This document shows positions 25,637 to 34,169 of a DNA stretch of 64,000 bases, in pieces. Origin of the DNA: Dyella mobilis (GTDB taxonomy: Bacteria > Pseudomonadota > Gammaproteobacteria > Xanthomonadales > Rhodanobacteraceae); contig NZ_JADIKF010000039.1 in the NCBI RefSeq assembly GCF_016904945.1, forward strand, positions 620,001-684,000, in the 5' to 3' direction. The position numbers were made by a program, and so were the translations under genes. Position 1 is the first letter of the stretch. Each line of letters opens with the position of its first letter. The notes below the pieces were generated by a model. That model saw only the letters and a program-made list of their open reading frames with translations, searched no databases and was not told the DNA's origin.

Positions 25637-26014
25637 ATGCGCGTTTTGGTGTTGGTGAAGGCGACCGAAGCCAGCGAAAAGGAGAGTGCCTCGCCGGAGT
25701 GGATGGCCCAGATGATGGACGCGATGGGCAAGTTCAACGACAAGTTGCGCGATGCCGGTGTCCTGCTGATGGCCGAAGGCCTCCAGCCGACGTCGCGGGC
25801 CAAGCGCGTCGGGTTCAAGGGCACCGCCCGCACCGTTACCGACGGCCCTTTTGCCGAGACCCACGAGCTGATCGCCGGCTTCTGGATCTGGGACGTCAAA
25901 GACCTGGATGAAGCGGTCGCCTGGGTAAAGCTCTGCCCCAATCCCATGCCGGGCCCGAGCGACATCGAGATTCGGCCGTTTTATGAAATGGCCGACTTGC
26001 CGTCAGGGCAGTGA
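25637..26014 (+). CDS. YciI/DGPF domain protein
   Basis: 125 aa. MRVLVLVKAT at the start and TVTDGPFAETHELIAGFWIWD in the middle give the DGPF signature of the YCII-related family, which has a ferredoxin-like fold of unknown reaction. Members are often encoded with RNA polymerase ECF sigma factors, but none is present here. Its 3' end overlaps the convergent SDR gene by 12 nt. Confidence 0.88.
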   Translation: MRVLVLVKATEASEKESASPEWMAQMMDAMGKFNDKLRDAGVLLMAEGLQPTSRAKRVGFKGTARTVTDGPFAETHELIAGFWIWDVKDLDEAVAWVKLCPNPMPGPSDIEIRPFYEMADLPSGQ

Positions 26015-26767
26015 TACGCCGGTCATCTCCGCCAGTTTTGCGATAAGCCGATCCTGAAAGCGGCGATCGGATACTTCCGCGGCAGGCTGCCGCGGTTCGC
26101 GATGATGCCAATAACCGCCACTGGTTTTTGCCGGCGCATCGTCGCTGGCCGCAAGCCAGGTCTGGGTGAGGTGTCCCATCTGCAGATCGTCCGGCGCGCC
26201 GCGGCCGCCCATCTTGGTCGGCACCCAGCCCGGATCGACAGCGTTGCTCAGCACATCCGGCCAGCGCCGCGCCAGCGCGAAGGCGAATGCGGTGAGATAC
26301 AGCTTGCTTTCCGAATAAGCCTGGCTTGCATTCCAGCGTCGCTCGATCCAATCGATGTCGTGCAGCGAATCGTCGCCGCCGTGATGCATGCCGCTGCTGA
26401 GATAGATCAATCGGCCGGGCCGCTGCATCAGCGCCGTCAGCACGTAGGGTGCAAGCGTGTTGATGGCGAGGGTTCTGGCATGCCCTTCGGGCGTGGCGTC
26501 GCGATCGCCAAGGTAGATGCCGGCATTGTGGATCACCGCATCCATCCGGCCCATGGCGTTGACCTGATCGGCGATGTTCCGTGTCTCGACGGCGCTGCTG
26601 AGATCGCCGACGACCACGCCCGCCGATTGCCTGGCAAGATCGGTCAGCGTCGCGGCGCGCTCGCGCGAGCGTGCATGCAGAACGACCTGGTGGCCTTCAT
26701 CCGCGAGAGTCTGCGCCGCCGCGCGGCCGAGTCCATCGGTACTGCCGGTGATGAAAATACGGGCCAT
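26003..26767 (-). CDS. Short-chain dehydrogenase/reductase
   Basis: 254 aa from ATG 26767, supported by AAGGAAGG upstream. TGSTDGLGRAAAQTLADEGH is the NAD(P)-binding motif (TGxxxGxG) and NAGIYL the NNAG-type motif. LIYLSSGMH holds the active Ser, and YSESKLYLTAFAFALA carries the YxxxK pair (Tyr followed three residues later by Lys), so the catalytic set is complete. It is divergent from a GlxA-type regulator. The substrate is unknown. Confidence 0.9.
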   Translation of the reverse strand: MARIFITGSTDGLGRAAAQTLADEGHQVVLHARSRERAATLTDLARQSAGVVVGDLSSAVETRNIADQVNAMGRMDAVIHNAGIYLGDRDATPEGHARTLAINTLAPYVLTALMQRPGRLIYLSSGMHHGGDDSLHDIDWIERRWNASQAYSESKLYLTAFAFALARRWPDVLSNAVDPGWVPTKMGGRGAPDDLQMGHLTQTWLAASDDAPAKTSGGYWHHREPRQPAAEVSDRRFQDRLIAKLAEMTGVSLP

Positions 26768-26838
26768 GAAACCTTCCTTTCTTGAGCGACGCTGCCGGCG
26801 CCGAATGTCCGTGACGAGTTTCGGCGCACCCGAAAATA

Positions 26839-26851
26839 ATAGTGCGACTAT
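26839..26851. promoter_or_regulatory. Palindrome ATAGT-GCG-ACTAT in the SDR/GlxA divergent promoter
   Basis: A perfect 13-bp interrupted palindrome about 72 nt upstream of the SDR start and next to an 8-T run. Read on the minus strand it overlaps a TATTAT -10-like sequence, so it is a candidate operator for the divergent regulator. Confidence 0.45.
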
Positions 26852-26991
26852 CGTTTTTTTTAGGTCATGGCTTGGTTTGGGATACGACAAGGCGGATTTT
26901 GCGATGCGCCAACCATGACGTATTCACCTTGACGTCCACCGCATGCTTACGCCACTTTCGGGCAACTGGATCAAGGGATGCGCCTGCCACC

Positions 26992-27927
26992 ATGCGACGC
27001 GAGATCGCCATCGTCGTTTTTCCGGGATTCCAACTGCTGGATGCTGCCGGCCCGATTGCCGTATTCGAAATGGCGGAGCGGTTCCGGCCGGACAGTTATG
27101 CCATCCACGTGCTCGCTCCGGGTGGCGGCGTGGTGCGCAGTTCGTCCGGCGTGTGCCTGGCTGCCGCGCCGATTGAACAGCGGCATTTCGATACGGTGAT
27201 CGTATCGGGCGGCAATCTGGCGCAGGTCGAAGAGGGCCAGGCCGATATCGCGGCGATGCTCGGCAACGATACCTGGCGCCGCGCGGCGGGCGTCTGCTCC
27301 GGCGCTTTTCTGCTCGCGGATGCCGGTTTGCTCGACGGCCGGCGCGCGACCACGCATTGGGCCGCGGCCGAGCGTTTCCGCCAGCGTTATCCCAAGGTAC
27401 GGCTCGACGCCGACCGGATGTTCGTGAGAGACGGAAACACCTGGACCTCTGCCGGCATTTCCGCGGGAATCGATCTTGCACTGGCGCTGGTCGAAGACGA
27501 TCTCGGCCCCGGCATCGCGCGGCGAGCGGCGCAGCAACTGGTCGTGCACCAGCGGCGGCACGGTGGACAATCGCAGTATTCCGTTCTGGTGGAGCAGGGC
27601 GGCAAGACCGGACGGTTCGGCGATCTCATCAGCTGGATGCGCGCACGCATCGGCGAACCGATGACGGTGGAGCGCCTGGCCGAGCGCGCCGCGATGAGCC
27701 CGCGGAATTTTGCGCGCGCCTTTGCCGCGGAAATCGGTGCAACGCCCGCGAAAGTGGTGGAGGGCCTGCGGCTGGAAGCTGCCCGCGTCGCGGTCGAGAC
27801 CAGCCACGCCCATCTGGATCACATCGCCGCATCGACCGGCTTTGGCGATTCCAATCGCATGCGCCGTGCTTTCGTGCGCGCCTTCGGCTCGTCGCCGCAA
27901 TCGCTGCGCCGAAGTGCAAGCGCCTGA
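26992..27927 (+). CDS. GlxA family transcriptional regulator (DJ-1/PfpI plus AraC)
   Basis: 311 aa. The N-terminal 170 residues are a DJ-1/PfpI-like domain (IAIVVFPGFQLLDAAGPIAVFE; AAGVCSGAFLLADAG with the nucleophile-elbow Cys). The C-terminal 100 residues are an AraC DNA-binding domain with two HTH motifs (MTVERLAERAAMSPRNFARAF and LDHIAASTGFGDSNRMRRAF). The order is that of GlxA/FtrA regulators. The ribosome-binding site is weak. It probably controls the divergent SDR gene. Confidence 0.92.
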   Translation: MRREIAIVVFPGFQLLDAAGPIAVFEMAERFRPDSYAIHVLAPGGGVVRSSSGVCLAAAPIEQRHFDTVIVSGGNLAQVEEGQADIAAMLGNDTWRRAAGVCSGAFLLADAGLLDGRRATTHWAAAERFRQRYPKVRLDADRMFVRDGNTWTSAGISAGIDLALALVEDDLGPGIARRAAQQLVVHQRRHGGQSQYSVLVEQGGKTGRFGDLISWMRARIGEPMTVERLAERAAMSPRNFARAFAAEIGATPAKVVEGLRLEAARVAVETSHAHLDHIAASTGFGDSNRMRRAFVRAFGSSPQSLRRSASA

Positions 27928-28069
27928 TGGCGGCGATGCCAGGCGCGGCGTGCTGCATGCATTGGCCGTTTTCGCACGGAACTTGTCCTTGCAGGCAACG
28001 CGTGAAACGCACATAAAAGAGTGCGCCGCACTAGTCGCGGCCTCCGTCATCTTATTTTCGAGGATACGC

Positions 28070-29062
28070 ATGCGCCTGACTCTGGTCATTTCGGCATGGT
28101 TTTTGTGTCTGGGTGTCGCGCAGGCTTCCACGCCTTCGCCCGCACCCGCAGCGTCCACCACCCAGCTCGAACACATCCTGCTGTGGGGGCGCAGCATCGA
28201 TCAGGTCACGTCGATCATGGCGGTCAAGCTTGGCTTCCAGGTGCGGCCCGGACACGATCCCGATGGGGTCGCCAATCGCTATGTCCGTTTTTCGGATGGC
28301 AGCTATATCGAACTGCTCGGCATCACCCGGCCCAATCCCACCTTCGATCCGGGCATGCAAGCAGATCAGGAAGCCTTGAAGGGTGGACCGGGTTCGCGCA
28401 CCTTTGGTTTTCGCACCTCGTCATTGGATGCCATCCACCGCTCGCTGCAGTTGCTGCACTACGCCGTTACGCCGTTCTTCTCCGGCCCCGATAGCAAAAA
28501 GCCGGGCTGGCGCTTGTTTGCATTCACCCGTGCGCCGCTGTCGAGCAACACTTTCTTTATCGATTACGCCAGCGGCTATGCGCCCGACCAGTTCGATCCT
28601 TCCAATAAAGACGACTACCGCGTAACGCGCGAGCACCCCAACGGTGCGCAAATGCTCTCGTCGATATGGCTGGTATCGGCCGATGCCAATGCCGATCGCC
28701 AACAGCTGGAGAAGATGGGCTTCGGCCACGCAGTGCCGGTGACCTTGCCGGAAGTCGGCGCACAGGGATTCTGCGTGCCGGTGGGCCCGACCGCGTTGCT
28801 GGTACTTCAACCACAAGGCGCCGGCCTGGCCGGGCAGGTCATGGCCAGCGGCGGTCCGCGCATTCTGGGCGCGAGTTACGGCGTGATCGATCTTGGACGT
28901 GCGCAGCGCTGGGTCGAGCGCGGCTACGAGCGTTCGCTTGCCACCTACCGCGGCGTGTACGGTGAATCCTTTCTCGCCCCCACGCAGGACGACCTTGGCA
29001 TGACCATCGAATTCCATGCGATGCAGCCGGGTACCTCAGTGTGTCCGGCGGCAAGCCCGTAG
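28070..29062 (+). CDS. Secreted VOC/glyoxalase-like domain protein
   Basis: 330 aa from ATG 28070, with GAGG 6 nt upstream. A signal peptide (LTLVISAWFLCLGVAQA) is followed by a glyoxalase-like domain (PF13468 type): LEHILLWGRSIDQVTSIMAVKLGFQV, then the RYVRFSDGSYIELLGI strand, and repeated helix-strand units such as SSIWLVSADANADRQQLEKMGFG. Metal-binding residues are plausible but not certain. It lies downstream of the GlxA regulator on the same strand but 140 nt away. Confidence 0.78.
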   Translation: MRLTLVISAWFLCLGVAQASTPSPAPAASTTQLEHILLWGRSIDQVTSIMAVKLGFQVRPGHDPDGVANRYVRFSDGSYIELLGITRPNPTFDPGMQADQEALKGGPGSRTFGFRTSSLDAIHRSLQLLHYAVTPFFSGPDSKKPGWRLFAFTRAPLSSNTFFIDYASGYAPDQFDPSNKDDYRVTREHPNGAQMLSSIWLVSADANADRQQLEKMGFGHAVPVTLPEVGAQGFCVPVGPTALLVLQPQGAGLAGQVMASGGPRILGASYGVIDLGRAQRWVERGYERSLATYRGVYGESFLAPTQDDLGMTIEFHAMQPGTSVCPAASP

Positions 29063-29087
29063 GCACCGACCGCCGGATACGTGCCGG

Positions 29088-29432
29088 TCATTTGCGCGGC
29101 TTGCGTGGTGCGGCCGCTTTCTTGGGCTTGGGCACAGGCATCAACGCCGCCGTTTCGAGAATCAGGCGGCGAATCGCGTCGGAGTCGTCCAGCAGCTCGT
29201 CGGCAACCGGATAATCCTTGGCGCCCGGATAGGGCGGGCGCTGCGGCAGATCGGGGGCGAGCGTCGCTGCCGCCTTCGATGGCTTGACGAAGAGACTGTT
29301 GTCGCAGGCAAACGCCACCACTTTCTCGTCTACGTAGAGGGCGTATTCGCCAAACATCTTCTTGTGGGTGAAGCGATCGCCAAGGGCCACTTGCTCGGTT
29401 ACGTAGTCGACGAAATCCTGGTGGGTAGCCAT
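29088..29432 (-). CDS. TfoX N-terminal domain protein
   Basis: 114 aa from ATG 29432. The segment ATHQDFVDYVTEQVALGDRFTHKKMFGEYALYVDEKVVAF matches the TfoX_N fold (KKMFGxYxxY). The C-terminus is Lys/Pro/Ala-rich (PKPKKAAAPRKPRK). There is no C-terminal TfoX domain, so it is a short relative of the competence regulator TfoX/Sxy rather than a full one. No clear ribosome-binding site was seen. Confidence 0.85.
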   Translation of the reverse strand: MATHQDFVDYVTEQVALGDRFTHKKMFGEYALYVDEKVVAFACDNSLFVKPSKAAATLAPDLPQRPPYPGAKDYPVADELLDDSDAIRRLILETAALMPVPKPKKAAAPRKPRK

Positions 29433-29521
29433 ATCAGTGAAAGTCCAAGGTGTGAATAGAGTCGCGCACCGGTGCTGAAAGAAGTTTTTGGTCGGAAGCG
29501 TTTGTCTGTGAGCCACCCACG

Positions 29522-30385
29522 TCAGGCCGTTTCCTTTGCTATGGATGGCTTGCTACGACGCCATTGCAGCGCAAGCCAGATGCAGGGAATTACCAGAACG
29601 AAAAGCGAGAAGATGCTCCCCTCGGGCCCCGTGCTTCCGCCACTCCACAAGGGGTTGCCATGGGAAGACTCCGTCAACAACCGATACCCGAAACGCATGC
29701 CGCTGTTGGCGGTACCGTAGAAAAACGATTCTGCCCAATCCCACGACGCATGGAAACCGATCGCCCACCAGAGCGATCCGGTAATGCGCAAACTCAGGCA
29801 GAAAAACAGCGCCATGATGCCCGTTTGCGCAAGCCCTAACGGCGTTTCACCGTCGTTGCCCGTGTGCATCCAGATAAAAATGGCACTCCACCACAACGCC
29901 GCCCACCAGAAACCAATGCGCCGGCCCAACGCATACTGGAGATAGCCGCGAAGCAGTAGCTCCTCAAAAAACGCTACCGCGTAAAACGCGAGCAGCCAAG
30001 CAATGCCGGCCAGGATTATCCATGCCAGGGTGGTTGGCTCTTTCGCGAACGTGGCGTAACCGCCAAACAGGAGTGTCGCAACGAGTGCGGAAAGCGTCGC
30101 GAATCCCAGGGCCGAACCCACGGCTAGCAGCTTGGTTCGGGATGCGCCGCCGAGCCCGTAGGTCAGCCAGCTACGGCCTTCGACGCGCGCCATGACGCAC
30201 GTTGCAAAGATCACGATGCCCGCGCGAAGGGCTTCTTCCAGCAGGAAGTCGGGTGGATGGGTCAACGTGAGGTGGCGCGTAAGAACGAAATACTGGGCAA
30301 GCCGCAGGGAAACCACGATGAACACAAAAAGCAGGATTCCCCAGCCGGTTCGAAGCTCGCCGTTTTTGAAGAAGATCTTCCGCAT
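29522..30385 (-). CDS. CPBP family intramembrane metalloprotease
   Basis: 287 aa with about seven predicted TM helices. The catalytic EExxxR motif is FFEELLLRGYLQ, followed by WMHTGN and GFHASWDWAE with the two conserved histidines, as in CAAX prenyl protease-like Abi proteins. GAGGGGG precedes the start. The substrate is unknown. CPBP genes often accompany bacteriocin or RiPP clusters, but no precursor is adjacent here; the borosin-like locus is about 11 kb away. Confidence 0.9.
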   Translation of the reverse strand: MRKIFFKNGELRTGWGILLFVFIVVSLRLAQYFVLTRHLTLTHPPDFLLEEALRAGIVIFATCVMARVEGRSWLTYGLGGASRTKLLAVGSALGFATLSALVATLLFGGYATFAKEPTTLAWIILAGIAWLLAFYAVAFFEELLLRGYLQYALGRRIGFWWAALWWSAIFIWMHTGNDGETPLGLAQTGIMALFFCLSLRITGSLWWAIGFHASWDWAESFFYGTANSGMRFGYRLLTESSHGNPLWSGGSTGPEGSIFSLFVLVIPCIWLALQWRRSKPSIAKETA

Positions 30386-30618
30386 GATGCCCCCTCATTC
30401 GCCAATCCGATGCCTATCGCGTGCGGATCGCTGGACGGCTCGGCGGCAAAGCTTGCCGCTGCCATGCATGCGATGGGTCATGAGCCGCTTTGTAGCGAAT
30501 GCGCCAGGCCATGTACAGCACCTCGACGCACGATCCGGCGGTGCAATGATCGGTCGCGGTCGCTTCACGCGCCAGCGCGACCTGCACGTTGCACTGAGTT
30601 TGGCGGAATCGGGGTGCG

Positions 30619-31377
30619 CTAATCGTGTAGCGTAGAACGCGGCGTGGGGACCAGCCGCATGGATTGGGTGCCATCCCTCAGCCACGCATCAAGAGTGGGC
30701 GCGACCCGTTGATGCCAGGCCCCCGATTCGATAAACGCGCCGTAATGCTGCGTATCGCGAAACACGGCGATGCCGACCAATACGTGTTCGCCAGTGCGGA
30801 CCGGTAGCCCCGGAAAGTTATTGGGCGCATCCTCGGTGACATACCACGCGATATCGTGCGCACCGGCGTTTTCCAGCACGCCGGTCATTTCCTGTTTGCA
30901 GAAATCCAGCAGTGGCTGGTCGGCGGCGGCTTTCAGTGCGAATACGGTTACATCGATAAGGCCTGGCGGCTGCGCCTGGCTGCCAACGGGCGCGCGACCA
31001 AGCGGGCGGTGCACCAGGCCCGAACCGTTCCAGGCTGGCTTGAGCAATAGCACGTTGTCGGAGTCGATCATCGTGTCATTGGCGGTATTCCGGTTTGCCA
31101 TCCAGACCGGGCCAGTATAAAACCCGGTCAGCCCTTCCAGGCGCGACGGCATGTCCTTGAATCCGCGCAGCCACACAAAGGTGTCGGGGTTGTCCAGGTT
31201 GCGGAACTGCCCAAGCAGCCGCATGCCAAGCACCTCCTGCGACTCGACGAATTCGCGCTCGAACACGTCGATCAAAACATCGCGCTTGCCTGGATGCAGC
31301 GTGTATTGGCGCAGCTCGATGACCGCGCATTCGGTGTTGTCGTCATGGCTAGCGGAAGGCGAGGCGGGCGAAGTCAT
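30619..31377 (-). CDS. NIPSNAP family protein
   Basis: 252 aa from ATG 31377, with AGGA 7 nt upstream. Two ferredoxin-like repeats are visible: VIELRQYTLHPGKRDVLIDVFEREF with GMRLLGQFRNLDNPDTFVWLRGF, then VTVFALKAAADQPLLDFCKQEM with HVLVGIAVF. This is the NIPSNAP pattern, a dimeric alpha+beta barrel fold without an assigned reaction. No co-transcribed partner is visible. Confidence 0.85.
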   Translation of the reverse strand: MTSPASPSASHDDNTECAVIELRQYTLHPGKRDVLIDVFEREFVESQEVLGMRLLGQFRNLDNPDTFVWLRGFKDMPSRLEGLTGFYTGPVWMANRNTANDTMIDSDNVLLLKPAWNGSGLVHRPLGRAPVGSQAQPPGLIDVTVFALKAAADQPLLDFCKQEMTGVLENAGAHDIAWYVTEDAPNNFPGLPVRTGEHVLVGIAVFRDTQHYGAFIESGAWHQRVAPTLDAWLRDGTQSMRLVPTPRSTLHD

Positions 31378-31502
31378 GGGGCATCCTGCAATGGCGAGCG
31401 GGAGGCAAGGCCGGGCTAACCCTAACCTGGCGAGCGGGCATTCGGTATAGCCAGTTGACGCGTATATCCGCAGCCACCGCATATCCAAAGTGAGACCGCT
31501 CC

Positions 31503-31697
31503 ACTCCCTCTCCCCTCCGGGGAGAGGGGCCACTCTTGCGCAACGCCACGTTAGTGCGCGCTCTACTCCCTCTCCCCTCCGGGGAGAGGGGCCACTCTTG
31601 CGCAACGCCACGTTAGTGCGCGCTCTACTCCCTCTCCCCTCCGGGGAGAGGGCTGGGGTGAGGGGCCGCTCTTGCGCGACGTTGCGTTAGTGCGAGA
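31503..31697. repeat. 62-bp tandem repeats with a palindromic REP-like core, 3 units
   Basis: Units start at 31503, 31565 and 31627. Each contains CCCTCTCCCCTCCGGGGAGAGG, read as two arms of a palindrome, followed by a conserved spacer with CACTCTTGCGC and TTAGTGCG. The third unit has a 9-nt insertion (CTGGGGTGA) after the core and diverges afterwards. The array lies in the intergenic region upstream of the NIPSNAP gene. Confidence 0.88.
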
Positions 31698-31740
31698 GCA
31701 AAAATCACTCGCGCCACGCAAGCACATACCTCGTCGCAAG

Positions 31741-31790
31741 CCCCGACCCCTCACCCCAACCCTCTCCCCGGAGGGGAGAGGGAGCACGTC
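31741..31790. repeat. Inverted copy of the REP-like repeat
   Basis: CCCCTCACCCCAACCCTCTC then CCCGGAGGGGAGAGGG is the reverse complement of the third 62-bp unit including its CTGGGGTGA insertion. Units 3 and 4 therefore face each other, as in BIME-type paired REP elements. Confidence 0.82.
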
Positions 31791-31984
31791 GCGCGAGATA
31801 AACCGTAGCGCTTTATCAGCTTCTACTGACAGCGCCCAAACGGCAGGGAACGCGACAATAGAAACGTCGGGCGAGCCTCTGCAGATGAGAACCGCATCGC
31901 CCGACAAGCAGTGAAGAACGCGGATCGCACGGGGTGCAACCCATACGACCCGCTAACCACCATTAACTTATGTAGGAGTTAATC

Positions 31985-32104
31985 ATGGCTACGCCCGATG
32001 ATACGTCACGCGCCCACGCGCGTCCTCGCTCCCGAGCACCCCTCCCGTATTTCTTCACCACCGTAAGGCTGATGCGATGTCGGGCCATCGGGGCGTCCGA
32101 CTGA
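31985..32104 (+). CDS. Short ORF, 39 aa, possible leader peptide
   Basis: It starts at an ATG with AGGAG 6 nt upstream, a near-ideal spacing that is the main argument for translation. The product (MATPDDTSRAHARPRSRAP, then PYFFTTVRLMRC) is Arg-rich and has no known family. Two hairpins follow its stop codon. It could be a leader peptide for the downstream genes. Confidence 0.45.
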   Translation: MATPDDTSRAHARPRSRAPLPYFFTTVRLMRCRAIGASD

Positions 32105-32130
32105 TCCGGTCAGCCCATTCCGATTAGTCG

Positions 32131-32180
32131 TGCAGGATTTTTCCTGCAAGCCCTTCACGCCGTACGCAATGTACGGCGTG
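32131..32180 (+). promoter_or_regulatory. Two consecutive stem-loops in the leader region
   Basis: The first is TGCAGGA, TTTT, TCCTGCA (32131-32148). The second is CACGCCGTAC, GCAAT, GTACGGCGTG (32156-32180), a perfect 10-bp stem. They lie between two short ORFs with good ribosome-binding sites, suggesting attenuation or mRNA processing. Neither has a U tract, so simple termination is unlikely. Confidence 0.5.
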
Positions 32181-32202
32181 ATCTAACCGTGTGGAGAAAA
32201 CC

Positions 32203-32313
32203 GTGAACCCTTCGAAGCATTCTCGTGCGACAGGCCTTCTATTGCCCGAAGCCAGCCGTTCGTTCGTGCAACCGGCAACGCATGCATCGATCACCGCAAG
32301 GAGCCACCCATGA
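32203..32313 (+). CDS. Short ORF, 36 aa, translationally coupled to the next gene
   Basis: GTG start with GGAG 8 nt upstream. The stop TGA overlaps the ATG of the following gene (ATGA). The product (MNPSKHSRATGLLLPEASRS...) is unknown. Coupling suggests it sets translation of the downstream gene, or that it is the remains of a fused N-terminus. Confidence 0.45.
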   Translation: MNPSKHSRATGLLLPEASRSFVQPATHASITARSHP

Positions 32314-32609
32314 AGAAGCGCGCCCAAGGTGCCTGGATCACCCTCAACGCCAGCTACTACTGCGCCCCCGTTTGCCATCCCCTGAAACTCGTGGACGACG
32401 CCAGCCTGCTGCTGGAAGGTGCACGCGGCATCACCCAAAGCCTTGCCGATCTGTTGAGCCAGGACGTGGACATCAACCCAGAGGATCTCGCCAAAGCCCT
32501 ATGGGCGGCTTCCGTGCTGATGGAAATGGGGCAGAGCAGCGCCGAGATAGCGTATGGGCGTATTCGCAAAATGCGAAAAGAGCTCGGCAAGACGGAAGTT
32601 GCGCCCTGA
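32310..32609 (+). CDS. Hypothetical protein, 99 aa
   Basis: The start has AAGGAG 7 nt upstream. The product is mostly helical (LVDDASLLLEGARGITQSLADLL; EDLAKALWAASVLMEMGQSS) and has two Cys near residues 18-22 (YYCAPVC). The layout recalls the DUF3077/DUF6124 type of small proteins, but I cannot confirm this. It opens the plus-strand series of small genes that continues to 42670. Confidence 0.65.
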   Translation: MKKRAQGAWITLNASYYCAPVCHPLKLVDDASLLLEGARGITQSLADLLSQDVDINPEDLAKALWAASVLMEMGQSSAEIAYGRIRKMRKELGKTEVAP

Positions 32610-33020
32610 TGGATGACGCCTGAAAGAGTTTCGTGTAGCCGGCTGCGCCTGTCGATTGCCTGGCGTCGTATTGGAATGGCTACACGAATTTTTCTTGTTG
32701 ACGATGTGTGCAGCTTTGCATTATTTCTACCCGCACACCTGCGCGCAAAGCGCTGGCCTCAGGGGACAATGCGATGAGTACACGTTGGCAAAGGAACTGC
32801 CTGTGGGCAGTCGCGTTTTGGGGCCGAATCGGGGCGGCATCGGGGCTGCTCATCAATTGACCCATCGCTGGCAACGTGGCGCGACAGGTGCGGATAACGC
32901 TCTCCATGGCCCCGGCGCAAAGAAGGGGCTATGTATAAGCCTGCGCGCGGGTGTCGACCGTGGCGCGTTGAGCATTTCGTTTAAATAGTGGATGTCCACG
33001 ATCTGGTGATGGTTTAAAAA
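32610..33020. other. Intergenic region with repeat copy A of the array element
   Basis: About 410 bp without a supported gene. From roughly 32845 to 33000 it carries the intergenic element also found before 35383 and 37281 (shared landmarks CTCATCA, GGATAACGC, AAGAAGGGG, ATGTATA and AATAGTGGAT). The first 200 bp hold an open frame with a CDEY segment, too weak to call. Confidence 0.6.
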
Positions 33021-33413
33021 ATGGCTGACCTTGACAAGCACTACGACATGAATGTGTCCGCGTCATGGAAGAGAGAGGAGATGATTGGTCTGCTTGAAGA
33101 ACTATCCGATAGAAGCACGCAGGAACGCCTGTGGATAAGGCTTGAAAGCTACCCACTTTCGTCCGGGATAGATGACGTTTTTCATTTTTTCTTCGATGAC
33201 ACAGATCTGGCTCAAGACGTTAATTCTGAGATCGGGCACATATTGAGCAATGCGAGCGAGGCTGTTGCAATCAGGAATCTATGCAACGCGCTGGATAACT
33301 TATGTCAGGATTTGGGGGATGTTGGTTCAGGTGCGTATATTTCACATCCCGATTGGCCGTCATTGGTGCACCTTGCGCAGGCCGCGCTGATCGTCTTGCA
33401 AAAGCCGAGTTAG
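33021..33413 (+). CDS. Immunity-type small protein resembling the SCO4402 family
   Basis: 130 aa, acidic and cytoplasmic. EMIGLLEELSDRSTQERLW, a DDVFHFFFDDTDLAQD segment, EIGHILSNASEAVAIRNLCNALDNL and a late HPDWPSLVHLAQAAL give the outline of the SCO4402-like family, often found among polymorphic-toxin immunity genes. This is pattern recognition, not a search result. It is the first gene of the AT-richer array. AT-rich sequence precedes it and no strong ribosome-binding site is visible. Confidence 0.65.
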   Translation: MADLDKHYDMNVSASWKREEMIGLLEELSDRSTQERLWIRLESYPLSSGIDDVFHFFFDDTDLAQDVNSEIGHILSNASEAVAIRNLCNALDNLCQDLGDVGSGAYISHPDWPSLVHLAQAALIVLQKPS

Positions 33414-33560
33414 CGCCTTGCGAATGCGGGTCGCGGTGAATCGCAAACCGAATTTCCTAAGAATGTTGATCGGGTTGACTAGACGGACGACCTTTCAAGG
33501 GCGCAAGAGCACGCCCATTTCAAAGATGGCGCGCCGAAAAAAAGGATGGGACGATTTGTG

Positions 33561-34169
33561 ATGCTCACAAAGGAACTCCAGATCCTTCAGGAAAAACTGA
33601 ACAGGGGCTGGAAAAGCATGGTTGGCTTATCGGGTCTCAACAACAATGAGGGATCGGCGATTGGCTTGCACGATTTCTATGAGATTTACTGGGACGATCC
33701 GCCGGTCTTATTTTTAAAGGATGGGGAGGCGGAACGGCTGGGCTTCTCGCCCCTGGACGCGAAGATCATCGAGGAGGTCGGACTTCCCGAGTGGGCTGCG
33801 CCTAATATGTTTTTCCACAAACCTGAATTATTGAGCAAGGAGATAATACTTATTGGCGAGGATCGAGAAGATAGACCCATTCATTACAGAATTAATGACC
33901 GTTGGGTCTACGCGATGGGCGATGGATCTATTAAGTTGATTTCGGTAGGCCTAGATGGGCTAGTTTTTACGCTCGTGATTTATGCGGCGATGGTTGAGCT
34001 TGCCATTGAGAAAGATCGGGATGCTTGCAGGCTGAATAGAATTCCATCCTTTTTGATCGATAGACTTCGCTTAGCCTATTGCAGGGAATTCGGCGACCTG
34101 TATGAGAACGGCTTTGTTGAGGAGCAAGTTATGAGACTGAGCGATCGGCGGGACCCTGGTTTTGAGTGA
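33561..34169 (+). CDS. Putative SUKH-type immunity protein
   Basis: 202 aa from ATG 33561, with GGGA 9 nt upstream; an ATG 15 nt earlier is possible. A GLPEWAAPNMFF segment followed by strands IILIGEDREDRPIHYRINDRWVYAMGDGSIKLISVGLDGLVFTLVIYAAMVE resembles SUKH-4 family immunity proteins, which have a GLP motif followed by alternating short strands. Cytoplasmic. Base composition is lower in GC than the flanking housekeeping genes. Confidence 0.6.
   Translation: MLTKELQILQEKLNRGWKSMVGLSGLNNNEGSAIGLHDFYEIYWDDPPVLFLKDGEAERLGFSPLDAKIIEEVGLPEWAAPNMFFHKPELLSKEIILIGEDREDRPIHYRINDRWVYAMGDGSIKLISVGLDGLVFTLVIYAAMVELAIEKDRDACRLNRIPSFLIDRLRLAYCREFGDLYENGFVEEQVMRLSDRRDPGFE

Noticed and set aside
29522-30385. 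CPBP protease as a maturation enzyme of the borosin-like peptide
   Set aside because: It is more than 11 kb away on an unrelated transcript; nothing in the sequence links the two.
31503-31790. CRISPR array
   Set aside because: The repeat units are 62-bp direct copies without unique spacers and contain a palindromic REP-like core; no cas genes are near.
32656-32988. Open frame with a CDEY segment, like a NucA/NucB-type nuclease relic
   Set aside because: The CDEYTLAKE stretch resembles the family motif only over a few residues; the following sequence does not match, there is no start signal, and the 3' half belongs to the repeated intergenic element.
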